A stretch of DNA of 64,000 nucleotides from Sphingobium sp. YR768. GTDB lineage: Bacteria > Pseudomonadota > Alphaproteobacteria > Sphingomonadales > Sphingomonadaceae. The stretch covers positions 62,001 through 126,000 of the forward strand of contig NZ_FOGE01000005.1 in the NCBI RefSeq assembly GCF_900111125.1, in the 5' to 3' direction. Below the pieces are notes generated by a model. It was not told where the DNA came from and did not search any database. It saw nothing but the letters and a program-made list of their open reading frames with translations. Below, piece after piece: positions 56,464 through 64,000 of the stretch (positions are counted from its first letter, which is position 1; every line of letters begins with the position of its first letter). The position numbers and the translations under genes were made by a program.

Positions 56464-56496
56464 AAAAAGGGCCGCCTTTTCAGGCAGCCCTTTCTT
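56464..56496. terminator. Bidirectional terminator hairpin
   Basis: AAAGGGC (56466-56472) with GCC pairs with GGC and GCCCTTT (56487-56493), bordered by A's on the left and a T/C run on the right. It can serve the plus-strand cluster and the convergent minus-strand hydrolase. Confidence 0.7.
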
Positions 56497-56515
56497 TATC
56501 GCTCATGGCCAGGGA

Positions 56516-57172
56516 TCAGCGGATCGGCGAATCCGGCGACAGGCGCATGTCGAGATAATTGTCGACCGACTTCATGAGCTGGTCGAGTTCATGCTCGAAG
56601 AAATGGTTCGCGCCCTTGATCTCGTCATGATGGATGGTGATGCCCTTCTGCGTGCGCAGCTTGTCCACCAGCTTCTGGACGGCGCTGGCGGTCACCACTT
56701 CGTCCGACGTGCCCTGTACGATGATGCCCGAGGACGGGCAGGGGGCGAGGAAGGAGAAGTCATACATGTTGGCGGGCGGCGCGACCGAGATGAAGCCGCG
56801 GATTTCCGGGCGACGCATCAGCAACTGCATGCCGATCCACGCGCCGAAGGAGAAGCCGGCGATCCAAGTGGTCTGCGCTTCGGGATGGAAGCTCTGTACC
56901 CAGTCGAGCGCCGCCGCCGCATCGGACAGTTCGCCGATGCCATTGTCGAACGTGCCCTGGCTGCGGCCGACGCCCCGGAAGTTGAAGCGCAGAACGGCGA
57001 AGCCGCGCTTCACGAAGGTCTTGTACATCGCCTGCGTGATGCGGTCGTTCATCGTGCCGCCGCCCTGCGGATGCGGGTGCAGGATCATGGCGACCGGCGC
57101 GCGCGGGCGGGGCGGGGGGCTGAAGCGGCCTTCGAGGCGACCTTCGGGTCCGGTGAAAATGACGTCGGGCAT
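56516..57172 (-). CDS. Alpha/beta hydrolase
   Basis: A 218-aa cytoplasmic hydrolase. The oxyanion motif is HPHPQGGGTM, the nucleophile elbow is GFSFGAW, the acid lies in QGTSDEVV and the catalytic His in GANHFFEHELDQL. This arrangement resembles the dienelactone hydrolase/KANL3-like group. The ATG at 57172 has AGGTG 4 nt upstream; the open frame before it lacks similarity. It is divergent from the cysteine desulfurase genes. Confidence 0.85.
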   Translation of the reverse strand: MPDVIFTGPEGRLEGRFSPPPRPRAPVAMILHPHPQGGGTMNDRITQAMYKTFVKRGFAVLRFNFRGVGRSQGTFDNGIGELSDAAAALDWVQSFHPEAQTTWIAGFSFGAWIGMQLLMRRPEIRGFISVAPPANMYDFSFLAPCPSSGIIVQGTSDEVVTASAVQKLVDKLRTQKGITIHHDEIKGANHFFEHELDQLMKSVDNYLDMRLSPDSPIR

Positions 57173-57299
57173 GGCACCTGTTATGGTTCTGGGCCGCCTT
57201 TTTGGGGCAGCAGGGGTAGGATCGGTGCGCACGCCAAGGCTATCGCTGGCGCGGCGCGGCAAACCGCCTATATAGATGCCGCCGCCATTTCCGCAATCA

Positions 57300-58373
57300 A
57301 TGAGTAACGCCCGCTTGGCCGCCCAACGCCTTTATCTCGATCATGCTGCGACCACCCCGATGCTGCCGCAGGCGCAGGCGGCGATGGTGGCGGCGCTTTC
57401 CAACTGGGCCAACCCGTCCAGTCCCCATGCGGACGGCCGGGCCGCCCGTGCCACGCTGGAGGATGCGCGCAAGCGGATCGCGGCGGCGCTGGGCTGGGAT
57501 GGGCATGTCATCTTCACCTCCGGCGCCAGCGAGGCGATCGCCATCGGCCTGTTGCGGGCCAAGGCGGGGCGGATCGTGACGTCGCCGGTGGAGCATGATG
57601 CCGTGCTGCGCGTAGCCAAGGGGGCGGAGTGGCTGACGGTGGATGGGGATGGTATAGTGCAAAGGCCCGTTCGCCCTTCGACAGGCTCAGGGCGAACGGA
57701 TGTTGAGGCGATCATCGCCATCCAGCACGTCAACAATGAAACCGGCGTGATCCAGCCGCTCGACCGGATCGATCATGACGGGGCGATCCTGTTTGCCGAT
57801 TGTGCCCAGAGTGCGGGCAAGCTGCCGCTGCCGGATGCGGACATGATTGCGATCAGCGCGCATAAATTTGGTGGTCCGCCGGGGATCGGCGCGCTGCTGA
57901 TCCGTGACCTTGCCCTGATCGAGCCTAGCGGCGGGCAGGAGCAGGGCTATCGCGCGGGGACGGAAAATCTGCCCGCCATAATGGCGATGGCGGCGGCGCT
58001 GGAGGCGCGGGAAGATTGGTTGCCCCGCGCGGCGGATTTGCGCGCCCGGCTGGATGCGGGGATCGAGGCGGCGGGCGGCATCATCGTCGCGCGGGATGCG
58101 CCTCGACTTCCGGCCATCGCCAGCTATCGCATGCCGGGCCTGTCGGCGCGCGCGCAACTGATCCAGTTCGACCTCAAGGGGATATCGGTGTCGGCGGGCA
58201 GCGCCTGCTCGTCCGGATCGCTCAAGACCAGCCATGTGCTGGGGGCGATGGGATGGGAGGATGTGGCCGCTTCCGAAGTGGTGCGCGTCAGCTTCAGCCC
58301 TCAAACCGGTGACAACGAAGTGGACACTTTTCTGGCCGTGTGGACCGCGATGGCGAACAGGGCAAGATCATGA
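57300..58373 (+). CDS. Cysteine desulfurase, first of two
   Basis: A 357-aa class V PLP aminotransferase-fold enzyme that moves sulfur from cysteine, feeding Fe-S cluster or thio-tRNA synthesis. It has YLDHAATTPMLPQA at the N-terminus, the PLP lysine in ISAHKFGGPPGIGAL and the active-site cysteine in GSACSSGSLKTSHVLG. Between residues 122 and 133 a palindromic repeat (57667-57699) has been inserted in frame, adding PVRPSTGSGRT with no counterpart in the paralogue downstream. The ATG at 57300 fits the family; another lies at 57276. The TGA stop overlaps the second gene (ATGA). Confidence 0.9.
   Translation: MSNARLAAQRLYLDHAATTPMLPQAQAAMVAALSNWANPSSPHADGRAARATLEDARKRIAAALGWDGHVIFTSGASEAIAIGLLRAKAGRIVTSPVEHDAVLRVAKGAEWLTVDGDGIVQRPVRPSTGSGRTDVEAIIAIQHVNNETGVIQPLDRIDHDGAILFADCAQSAGKLPLPDADMIAISAHKFGGPPGIGALLIRDLALIEPSGGQEQGYRAGTENLPAIMAMAAALEAREDWLPRAADLRARLDAGIEAAGGIIVARDAPRLPAIASYRMPGLSARAQLIQFDLKGISVSAGSACSSGSLKTSHVLGAMGWEDVAASEVVRVSFSPQTGDNEVDTFLAVWTAMANRARS
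57667..57699. repeat. In-frame palindromic repeat inside a cysteine desulfurase gene
   Basis: Arms CCGTTCGCCC (57667-57676) and GGGCGAACGG (57690-57699) flank a centre TTCGACAGGCTCA. The 33 bp are a multiple of three and are translated as part of the enzyme. The centre matches the reverse complement of the repeat that flanks the GIY-YIG gene, so the two belong to the same family. Confidence 0.85.
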
Positions 58374-59458
58374 TCTATCTGGACTATCAGGCGACCACGC
58401 CGCTGGCGCCCGAAGCGTTCGAGGCGATGGTGCCGTTGTTGCGCGATCATTTTGCCAACCCGCACAGCGCCCATCGGCTGGGTCGCGCCGCTGCCGCGCA
58501 GGTGGAAGTGGCAAGGGACGAGGTAGCGAAGCTGCTGCCGCCGGGCGGGAAACTGCTCTTTACGTCCGGGGCGACCGAGGCGCTGAACATCGCCATTCAG
58601 GGCGCGCCTGCCGGTGGCATCGTCACCATCGCGACCGAGCATGCGGCGGTGCTGGACACGGTCGAGGCAACGGGGCGGGCTGGACGTGATGTGACCGTCC
58701 TGCCGGTCGGCGCCGACGGTCTGGTCGACATGGCGGCGGCGCGCGCGGCGATCATTCCGGGTGTCTCGATCGTTGTCGCGATGCTGGTCAATAATGAGAT
58801 CGGCGTGATCCAGCCGGTGGCGGCGCTGGCCGATCTGGCGCATCGGGCCGGGGCGCTGTTCCTGTGCGACGCGGTGCAGGGCTATGGCCGTGTCGCCATC
58901 CCGGACAAGTGCGATATGGTGGCGATCAGTGCGCACAAGGTTCACGGACCCAAGGGGATCGGCGCTCTATGGCTGCGCGATGGCGTGAAGCCGGCGCCGC
59001 TGATCCATGGCGGCGGGCAGGAAGGCGGGCTGCGGTCCGGTACGCTCTCTCCCGCTTTATGTGCCGGGTTCGGTGTCGCCGCGCGGCTGATGCGGGAGAG
59101 GGTGGAGGCGGATCGCGTCCATGTCGAAGAGCTGGCGCTGCTGGCCCGCGACCTGTTTGCCGGCTGGACGCTGAACGGATCGGACAGCCACCGTTACCCC
59201 GGCAATCTCAACCTGCGGCGCGACGGGATCAATGGCGCCCGGCTGTTGTCCCATTGCCGCACTGTCGCTTTTTCATTGGGAAGTGCTTGCGCAAGCGGGT
59301 CCGGCAGGCCTAGCCATGTGCTGCGCGCGTTGGGGCTGACGGATAGTCAGGCGCGCGGATCGGTGCGGATCGGCTTTGGCCGTTACACGAGCCGGGATGA
59401 TGTGGAGAGGGCAGCAGAAGCATTGAACGAGGCGGCAGTTGCACAAGCGGCGCCGTGA
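58370..59458 (+). CDS. Cysteine desulfurase, second of two
   Basis: A 362-aa IscS/NifS-like enzyme: YLDYQATTPLAPEA, HANPHSAH-type motif (FANPHSAHRLGR), PLP lysine in ISAHKVHGPKGIGALW and active-site Cys in GSACASGSGRPSHVLR. It lacks the repeat insertion of its upstream paralogue. It overlaps the first gene by 4 nt and the ferredoxin gene may also overlap or abut its stop (TGA 59456-59458). Tandem desulfurases could serve different sulfur acceptors, but this is not shown. Confidence 0.92.
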   Translation: MIYLDYQATTPLAPEAFEAMVPLLRDHFANPHSAHRLGRAAAAQVEVARDEVAKLLPPGGKLLFTSGATEALNIAIQGAPAGGIVTIATEHAAVLDTVEATGRAGRDVTVLPVGADGLVDMAAARAAIIPGVSIVVAMLVNNEIGVIQPVAALADLAHRAGALFLCDAVQGYGRVAIPDKCDMVAISAHKVHGPKGIGALWLRDGVKPAPLIHGGGQEGGLRSGTLSPALCAGFGVAARLMRERVEADRVHVEELALLARDLFAGWTLNGSDSHRYPGNLNLRRDGINGARLLSHCRTVAFSLGSACASGSGRPSHVLRALGLTDSQARGSVRIGFGRYTSRDDVERAAEALNEAAVAQAAP

Positions 59459-59469
59459 CAAGGGAGCGC

Positions 59470-59814
59470 ATGCATCACATGATCAGGGTCACCTTCATCA
59501 GCGCTGACGGAGAGCGGCGGCAGGAGGTCGACGCCCTGGCAGGATCGGTCCTGCTGGATGTCGCACAGGCCGCCGGCCAGCCGCTGGAGGGGACATGCGA
59601 AGGACAGATGGCCTGTTCCACCTGCCATGTGATCGTGGATGCGGCGGATTTTGATCGCCTGCCCCGCGCGAGCGAGGATGAGGAGGATATGCTGGACCTT
59701 GCCGCCGCCGCCACCCGCACCAGCCGACTGGCCTGTCAGATCATGCTGGACGGGAAGCTCGACAATCTGACCGTCCATATTCCCAGTGAATCCTATAATA
59801 TGCAGGGCATGTGA
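59470..59814 (+). CDS. 2Fe-2S ferredoxin, Isc/adrenodoxin type
   Basis: A 114-aa electron carrier. Ligands Cys43, Cys49, Cys52 and Cys89 fit the C-X5-C-X2-C ... C pattern (GTCEGQMACSTCHV ... RLACQIML). It would supply electrons for Fe-S cluster assembly together with the two desulfurases upstream. AGGGAG at 59461-59466 sits 3 nt before ATG 59470; ATG 59479 and an overlapping GTG at 59455 are also possible starts. Its TGA stop overlaps a GTG of the beta-lactamase frame, so the operon continues. Confidence 0.92.
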   Translation: MHHMIRVTFISADGERRQEVDALAGSVLLDVAQAAGQPLEGTCEGQMACSTCHVIVDAADFDRLPRASEDEEDMLDLAAAATRTSRLACQIMLDGKLDNLTVHIPSESYNMQGM

Positions 59815-59822
59815 GCGCCGCT

Positions 59823-60788
59823 ATGAAGACTTTGACCGCCCTGACTGCGCTGGCCTTGCTGGCCGCGCCCTCCCTTGCCGCCGACAAGAAGAAGGCGCCT
59901 GCCAAGGAGCCGGTGCCGACCGGACGGCTGGATTCGCTGATGCCGAGCGCGCCCCGCTATCTGGTGCCGCAATCGGCGTTGACGGAGGTGCGCAATCCCA
60001 AGACGATCGAGGAGGAGACGGGCGGTCGGCTGGGCGTGGCGCTGGTCGACAAGAGCGGCGCGCTGCTGCTGGGCTTCAACCGGGACGAGCGGTTCGCCAT
60101 GTGTTCGACCTTCAAGGCGCCCATGGCCGCCGCCGTGCTGACCGGCGCGGATGCCGGCAAGTTCGGGCTGAGCGGCGAAATCCCCTTCGGCAAGGACGAT
60201 ATCCTCGATTACGCACCGGTGGTGAAGAAGAACAAGAAGCGCGGCCGGATGAGCATGGGCGAACTGGCGCAGGCCGCCGTCGAGGTGAGCGACAATAGCG
60301 CCGCCAACCTGCTGCTGCCGATGCTGGGCGGGCCGGAGGGGCTGACGGCCTTCATGCGGGCGCATGGCGACAGCGTGACGCGGCTGGATCGCAATGAGCC
60401 GACGCTCAATGAAAATGCAGAGGGCGATCCGCGCGACACCACCACGCCGGCGGCGATGGCGGGGCTGATGGGGCGCCTTTTCTTCAACGACATGAAGCCG
60501 GAAAGCGCCGACAAGCTGCGCGCCTGGTTCAATGCCAGCAGCACCGGCGACAATCGCATCAAGGCGGGCCTGCCGACGGGCTGGACGTCGGGCAGCAAGA
60601 CCGGCACCTGCGGTACCGCCTATAATGACGTGGCGTTGGTGAAGTCGCCAACGGGGGACGAATATATATTGGCCGTCTATCTGGACCGGCCGACGGTCGA
60701 CGCGAAGAAAGCCGAGGCCGCGATCGCGGAAACGGCGCAGGCGGCGCTATCCTTCGTCGCGAAGGCGCAGAAGAGCGGGCTGGAATAA
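59823..60788 (+). CDS. Class A beta-lactamase with carbapenemase-type cysteine pair
   Basis: A 321-aa exported serine beta-lactamase. A signal peptide (1-19) is followed by the active-site Ser95-X-X-Lys98 (STFK), SDN at 156-158, Glu192 and Asn196 of the omega loop (RNEPTLNEN) and Lys259-Thr-Gly (KTG). Cys94, next to the nucleophile, and Cys263, after KTGT, correspond to Cys69 and Cys238 in Ambler numbering, the disulfide found in KPC-, SME- and NMC-type carbapenemases. Spectrum cannot be inferred reliably. The ATG at 59823 fits the signal peptide; a GTG at 59811 overlaps the ferredoxin stop. Confidence 0.9.
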   Translation: MKTLTALTALALLAAPSLAADKKKAPAKEPVPTGRLDSLMPSAPRYLVPQSALTEVRNPKTIEEETGGRLGVALVDKSGALLLGFNRDERFAMCSTFKAPMAAAVLTGADAGKFGLSGEIPFGKDDILDYAPVVKKNKKRGRMSMGELAQAAVEVSDNSAANLLLPMLGGPEGLTAFMRAHGDSVTRLDRNEPTLNENAEGDPRDTTTPAAMAGLMGRLFFNDMKPESADKLRAWFNASSTGDNRIKAGLPTGWTSGSKTGTCGTAYNDVALVKSPTGDEYILAVYLDRPTVDAKKAEAAIAETAQAALSFVAKAQKSGLE

Positions 60789-60800
60789 TCAGGTAATGTC

Positions 60801-60875
60801 GTGCTCCTGCGAAAGCAGGAGCCCAGAGTGCAGGGCATAGCGTTCGATCCTGGGCTCCTGCTTTCGCAGGAGCAC
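60801..60875. repeat. Perfect 26-bp inverted repeat after the beta-lactamase gene
   Basis: Arms 60801-60826 and 60850-60875 are exact reverse complements; each itself contains a smaller palindrome (CTCCTGC-GAAA-GCAGGAG). It is a third dispersed palindrome family and may also terminate the operon. Confidence 0.85.
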
Positions 60876-60892
60876 GGAGTTTATAGACCCCC

Positions 60893-60920
60893 TTGCCAAG
60901 CGGTTAGCACTTCTGCATAT
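60893..60920 (+). promoter_or_regulatory. Promoter of the SRP RNA gene
   Basis: A -35 TTGCCA (60893-60898) and -10 GCATAT (60915-60920), 16 bp apart, lie just before the SRP RNA 5' end. Confidence 0.5.
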
Positions 60921-60925
60921 GCCGC

Positions 60926-61018
60926 GCCGGGAGTCGGGCGGACGTGATCGTCGCGAACCGGGTCAGGTCCTGACGGAAGCAGCCACAGTGATTTCGTCAC
61001 GGGTCGTTCCGGCTCCTA
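60926..61018 (+). ncRNA. ffs: Signal recognition particle RNA (4.5S, bacterial small type)
   Basis: A hairpin of about 93 nt. The ends pair (GGAGTCGG at 60930-60937 with CCGGCTCC at 61009-61016) and the apical part carries the invariant SRP core: GGTCAGG, then GGAAGCAGCC at 60961-60984. It forms the RNA core of the particle with Ffh that targets membrane proteins. A CTACTTTT stretch follows. ffs just upstream of dnaX is a common arrangement; here a minus-strand TM2 gene lies between them. Confidence 0.9.
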
Positions 61019-61023
61019 CTTTT

Positions 61024-61350
61024 CTACAGCGTTAGCTTGTCAGCCAGCTTCAGATTTTCGGCTCGTACCATGCCGGGAATGAGGAAGGCGTCGACAAGAA
61101 CCCATATTCCCAAGGCAATCAGCATGAAGATGCCGACGCCGACGATGATCGTCGTCCAGCCGATAATGAGCAGCAAAAGTTGCGTAATGGCAGTGCCGGT
61201 TTGCCCCAGATAAAAACGATGCCCTCCGAAACTTCCGAGGAAGAGCCACAGCAAGTAGGCGACGCCCGTCGATTTGCGGTTCGCATCATAGAGCATTTGC
61301 TGACGCGCACTGTTGATCGTGTTGACGGCATCATTGCCGGATGTAGCCAT
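61024..61350 (-). CDS. TM2-domain membrane protein
   Basis: A 108-aa protein with a TM2 domain: two membrane helices joined by a short loop (VAYLLWLFLGSFGGHRFYLGQTGTA, TQLLLLIIGWTTIIVGVGIF, then MLIALGIWVLVDAFLIPGMV). The YLGQTG and DAFLIPGMV motifs are diagnostic. The role is unknown. A G-run (GGGGGA) lies 8 nt before ATG 61350 and 2 nt before ATG 61356, favouring 61350. It is inserted, convergent with ffs, between ffs and dnaX. Confidence 0.85.
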   Translation of the reverse strand: MATSGNDAVNTINSARQQMLYDANRKSTGVAYLLWLFLGSFGGHRFYLGQTGTAITQLLLLIIGWTTIIVGVGIFMLIALGIWVLVDAFLIPGMVRAENLKLADKLTL

Positions 61351-61458
61351 TTGCATAGTCCCCCATATATTCAGCGGGAGGATGGCATTGGGGCAGGGTG
61401 TGCGCAAGTCGGCACTTGCCGTTGGATTTCAGGCGCAGGCACCTGCTAAGTAGCGTCC

Positions 61459-63060
61459 ATGTCCGATTCCCCGCAGCCCTATCGCGTTCTTGCGCGCAAA
61501 TATCGATCGCGCAGTTTTCGTGAACTGATCGGTCAGGACGCGATGGTCCAGACGCTGGGCAACGCGATCAAGCGTGGCCGGCTGGCCCATGCGTTTCTGA
61601 TGACCGGCGTGCGCGGGGTGGGCAAGACGTCGACCGCGCGGCTGATCGCCAAGGCGCTGAATTGCATCGGTCCGGATGGGCAGGGTGGCCCGACGATCGA
61701 TCCCTGCGGCGTGTGCGAGCCCTGCCTAGCGATCGCTGAGGGGCGGCATATCGACGTGGTCGAGATGGACGCCGCCAGCCATACCGGCGTGGACGACGTG
61801 CGCGAGATCATCGAGGCGGTGCGCTATGCCGCCGTGTCGGCGCGCTACAAGATCTACATTATCGACGAAGTCCATATGCTCTCCAAAAACGCCTTCAACG
61901 CGCTGTTGAAGACGCTGGAGGAGCCGCCGGCCCATGTGAAATTCCTGTTCGCCACGACCGAGGTGAACAAGGTGCCGGTGACGGTGCTGTCTCGCTGTCA
62001 GCGGTTCGATCTGCGACGCATTCCGGCCGATCTGCTGGCGACGCATTTCGCGAATATCTGCGAGAAGGAAGGCGTCACCGCCGAAGAGGATGCGCTGGCG
62101 CTGATCGCGCAGGCGGCCGAAGGGTCCGCGCGCGATGGCCTGTCCATCCTCGACCAGGCGATTGCCCATGCGGAGATGGGCGAGGGTGCATTGCTGGTGA
62201 CGGCGAGCCAGGTGCGCGAGATGCTGGGCCTGTCCGACCGGGGATCTGTGCGGCGTCTGCTGGCGCTGTTGCTGGAGGGTGACACCGCCGTCCTGCTGAA
62301 CGCCGTGCGCGATCAATATGCTCTGGGCGTCGAACCGTTGTCGCTGATGCGCGGTCTGATGGAACTGACCCATGCGGTGACGCTGGTGAAGGCCGGGCGC
62401 GATATGGCCAGCCCCGGCCAGTCGGCGGAGGAGCGCGAGGCGATTGCGGCCTGGGCCGCGCAACTGGGCTTCGCGCCGCTCCATCGGCTGTGGCAATTGC
62501 TGCTGAAGGGCCATGACGAGGTGGCGAGCGCGGTCCTGCCGATCGAAAGCTGCGAAATGGCGCTGCTGCGCGTGATGCATGCCGCGACCATGCCCGATCC
62601 GGGTGAACTGGCGCGGTTGCTGCGGGAAGGTGGTTCAGCCATTGTGCCGGCAAGCGCGGCGCCCGGTTCAGCGACGGAACGGCCCGCTGCATTGCCGACC
62701 GACATGAACGGCCTGATCGCGCTGGTCGACAAGCAAAAGCCGGCGCTGGCCAATCATCTGCATGATTGCGCGGCCTTGGTGTCGCTCAATCCGCCCGAAG
62801 TCGCCATAAGATTGACCCATATTTGGACACATGGGGATTTCAAACGCGACCTGGAGCAGGCTTTGAACGCGGCCACGCCGGGAACCCGGTGGCTGGTGAA
62901 GCTGGAGCAGAGCGGGGGCGACATGACCCTGCAACAGCAGCAGGAACGCAAGGCGGCGGACGCCCGCGCACAGATTATGGAAACCCCGGTGGTCAAGGCG
63001 GCGATGGCGGCCTTCCCCGATGCCGAGCTGGACGACAAGCTCGAACAATGGAGTGTTTGA
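61459..63060 (+). CDS. dnaX: DNA polymerase III subunits gamma and tau
   Basis: DnaX (533 aa) is the ATPase subunit of the clamp loader. Walker A is GVRGVGKTSTARL, the zinc finger has four cysteines (CIGPDG ... PCGVCEPC), Walker B is YIIDEVHMLSKNAFNALLKTLEE and the SRC motif is VLSRCQRFDLRR. The C-terminal part after residue about 370 (tau domains) is short but intact. No strong slippery site for the gamma frameshift is obvious. The gene is followed by ybaB. Confidence 0.95.
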   Translation: MSDSPQPYRVLARKYRSRSFRELIGQDAMVQTLGNAIKRGRLAHAFLMTGVRGVGKTSTARLIAKALNCIGPDGQGGPTIDPCGVCEPCLAIAEGRHIDVVEMDAASHTGVDDVREIIEAVRYAAVSARYKIYIIDEVHMLSKNAFNALLKTLEEPPAHVKFLFATTEVNKVPVTVLSRCQRFDLRRIPADLLATHFANICEKEGVTAEEDALALIAQAAEGSARDGLSILDQAIAHAEMGEGALLVTASQVREMLGLSDRGSVRRLLALLLEGDTAVLLNAVRDQYALGVEPLSLMRGLMELTHAVTLVKAGRDMASPGQSAEEREAIAAWAAQLGFAPLHRLWQLLLKGHDEVASAVLPIESCEMALLRVMHAATMPDPGELARLLREGGSAIVPASAAPGSATERPAALPTDMNGLIALVDKQKPALANHLHDCAALVSLNPPEVAIRLTHIWTHGDFKRDLEQALNAATPGTRWLVKLEQSGGDMTLQQQQERKAADARAQIMETPVVKAAMAAFPDAELDDKLEQWSV

Positions 63061-63063
63061 ATT

Positions 63064-63387
63064 ATGAAGGATCTGAATGAAATCCTGGGCATGGCGAGCC
63101 GTGTTCAGGAAGAATTGCAACGGGCGCAGGACAATCTGGACAAGCTGGAGGTCGAAGGCGCCGCCGGTGGCGGTCTGGTGAAGGTGAAGGCGTCGGCCAA
63201 GGGCCGGATCGTCGGCGTCGATATCGACGAAAGCCTGCTGGCGCCGTCGGAAAAGCAGATGCTGGAAGACCTGATCGTCGCCGCATTCAATGATGCGCGC
63301 AAGAAAGCGGATGAAGTCAGCAATGCCGAAATGGGCAAGATGACCGCTGGCCTGCCCTTGCCCCCCGGTTTCAAGCTGCCTTTCTGA
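63064..63387 (+). CDS. YbaB/EbfC nucleoid-associated protein
   Basis: A 107-aa DNA-binding protein of the YbaB/EbfC family. MKDLNEILGMASRVQEELQRAQDNL at the N-terminus, GAAGGGLVKVKASAKGRIVGVDIDESLL and EDLIVAAFNDARKKADEVSN cover the tweezer-like dimer fold. It starts 3 bp after dnaX and is co-transcribed. The short gap to lon (114 bp) may hold the heat-shock promoter at 63429-63456. Confidence 0.93.
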   Translation: MKDLNEILGMASRVQEELQRAQDNLDKLEVEGAAGGGLVKVKASAKGRIVGVDIDESLLAPSEKQMLEDLIVAAFNDARKKADEVSNAEMGKMTAGLPLPPGFKLPF

Positions 63388-63428
63388 TCATAGCATGTTC
63401 ATCATTGCCGCCTTATGACAAGGCGTGA

Positions 63429-63456
63429 TTGATTGCTGCGGCGGTCATCCCCATAA
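63429..63456 (+). promoter_or_regulatory. Possible heat-shock (RpoH) promoter of lon
   Basis: TTGATT (63429-63434) and CCCCATAA (63449-63456), with a 14-bp spacer, loosely fit the sigma-32 pattern CTTGAAA-N13/15-CCCCAT. They lie 45 bp ahead of the lon start. Confidence 0.35.
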
Positions 63457-63501
63457 AGGCGATGAACCGCATGACGGGCCGCATCCGGCCCCGGAGAGTG
63501 A

Positions 63502-64000
63502 ATGACTACGCAATATCCCCTTCTGCCGCTGCGCGACATCGTCGTCTTCCCGCAGATGATCGTCCCGCTGTTCGTCGGCCGCGACAAGAGCGTTGCCGCG
63601 CTCGAAGCGGCGATGGAAGGCAATAAGGAAATCTTCCTCGTCTCGCAGCTTGATCCGGCAGAGGATGATCCGGGCCGGGATTCCCTGTACGACACCGGCG
63701 TCGTCGCGATCGTCCTGCAATTGCTGAAGCTGCCCGACGGCACCGTCCGCGTGCTGGTCGAGGGCAAGCATCGGGCGCAGCTGGATCGCATGGAAGCGAC
63801 CGAGACGCATCTGGTCGCGCATGTCGACCCGGTCGAGGATATCGCAGCCGAAGGTCCGGAAGCCGCCGCGCTGATGCGTTCGGTCGCCGAGCAGTTCGAA
63901 AATTACGCCAAGCTCAACAAGAAGCTGCCGGCCGAAACGCCGGTGCAGTTGCGCGAGATCGAGGATGCGGGTCGGCTGGCCGATGCCGTGTCGGCGAACA
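63502..64000 (+). CDS. lon: ATP-dependent Lon protease (5' end only)
   Basis: The first 166 codons of Lon are in the window; the gene continues beyond the right edge. The start is the ATG at 63502, preceded by GGAGAG. The product begins MTTQYPLLPLRDIVVFPQMI and runs through the N-terminal LON substrate-binding domain (PLFVGRDKSVAALEAAM, IFLVSQL, DTGVVAIVLQLLKLPDGTVRVLVEG), ending in the helical region YAKLNKKLPAETPVQLREIEDAGRLAD. The ATPase and protease domains are outside. Lon degrades misfolded and regulatory proteins. Confidence 0.96.
   Translation, partial: MTTQYPLLPLRDIVVFPQMIVPLFVGRDKSVAALEAAMEGNKEIFLVSQLDPAEDDPGRDSLYDTGVVAIVLQLLKLPDGTVRVLVEGKHRAQLDRMEATETHLVAHVDPVEDIAAEGPEAAALMRSVAEQFENYAKLNKKLPAETPVQLREIEDAGRLADAVSAN

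Noticed and set aside
61459..63060. Programmed frameshift producing DnaX gamma
   Set aside because: I saw no A-rich slippery heptamer with a following hairpin at a suitable place in dnaX.
1..64000. CRISPR array, prophage, intact insertion sequence or rRNA operon
   Set aside because: No regularly spaced direct repeats, no phage structural or integrase genes, no transposase and no rRNA sequence were seen on either strand.

Overview
The window looks like chromosome of a GC-rich alphaproteobacterium of the family Sphingomonadaceae, most like Sphingobium or Sphingomonas. The clues are protein sequence style, an alphaproteobacterial LexA box (GTTC-N7-GTTC) at lexA, the ffs/dnaX/ybaB/lon order, a gatCAB amidotransferase operon, many GTG/TTG starts with 4-nt stop/start overlaps, and dispersed palindromic repeats of kinds common in sphingomonads. 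It is mostly ordinary housekeeping chromosome. I found no prophage, no intact insertion sequence, no rRNA and no CRISPR array.

Layout. 1-3.5 kb: a glutaredoxin/MauE-type redox protein (cut by the window edge) divergent from a MerR regulator across a MerR operator, a Rap1a-like secreted protein, ruvX and a DUF3089 hydrolase. 3.5-7.8 kb: gatC-gatA-gatB with a VapBC-type toxin-antitoxin pair inserted between gatA and gatB. 7.9-8.9 kb: two exported proteins. 9-16.3 kb: an autotransporter, a TonB-dependent transducer, FecR and an ECF sigma factor on the minus strand. 16.4-27.6 kb: a serine hydrolase, the glycogen operon glgP-glgB-glgC-glgA-glgX and a convergent Nudix hydrolase. 27.7-34.3 kb: tRNA-Lys, folK, small proteins, agmatine-to-putrescine genes aguA/aguB and an M28 peptidase. 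34.4-36.4 kb: a decayed S9 peptidase. 36.6-41.4 kb: rpsD, chorismate mutase, a GIY-YIG/TrmJ fusion, nrdR, glyA and rpiB. 41.4-49.4 kb: a frameshifted LuxR-type gene, an HPP-CBS membrane protein, gltA, gltX, comEC and lexA. 49.5-56.4 kb: a TipN-like coiled-coil membrane protein and a four-gene cluster that begins with an Hpt-like protein and ends with a histidine-kinase-like protein. 56.5-60.8 kb: an alpha/beta hydrolase divergent from two tandem cysteine desulfurases, a 2Fe-2S ferredoxin and a class A beta-lactamase. 60.9-64 kb: SRP RNA, a TM2 protein, dnaX, ybaB and the start of lon.

Most notable. (1) A single-domain GIY-YIG nuclease gene is bounded by inverted copies of a roughly 51-bp palindromic repeat whose central stem differs between copies but still pairs. 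A related repeat is inserted in frame inside a cysteine desulfurase. Together these suggest a nuclease/repeat partnership like that of RAYT transposases and REP sequences. (2) The Hpt-like protein has Trp and the kinase-like protein has Arg where the phospho-accepting His should be, so this conserved-looking cluster may signal without phosphotransfer. (3) The toxin-antitoxin pair is translationally coupled to gatB. (4) The ECF/FecR/TonB-receptor set reads into an autotransporter. (5) The beta-lactamase has the Cys69/Cys238 pair known from class A carbapenemases.
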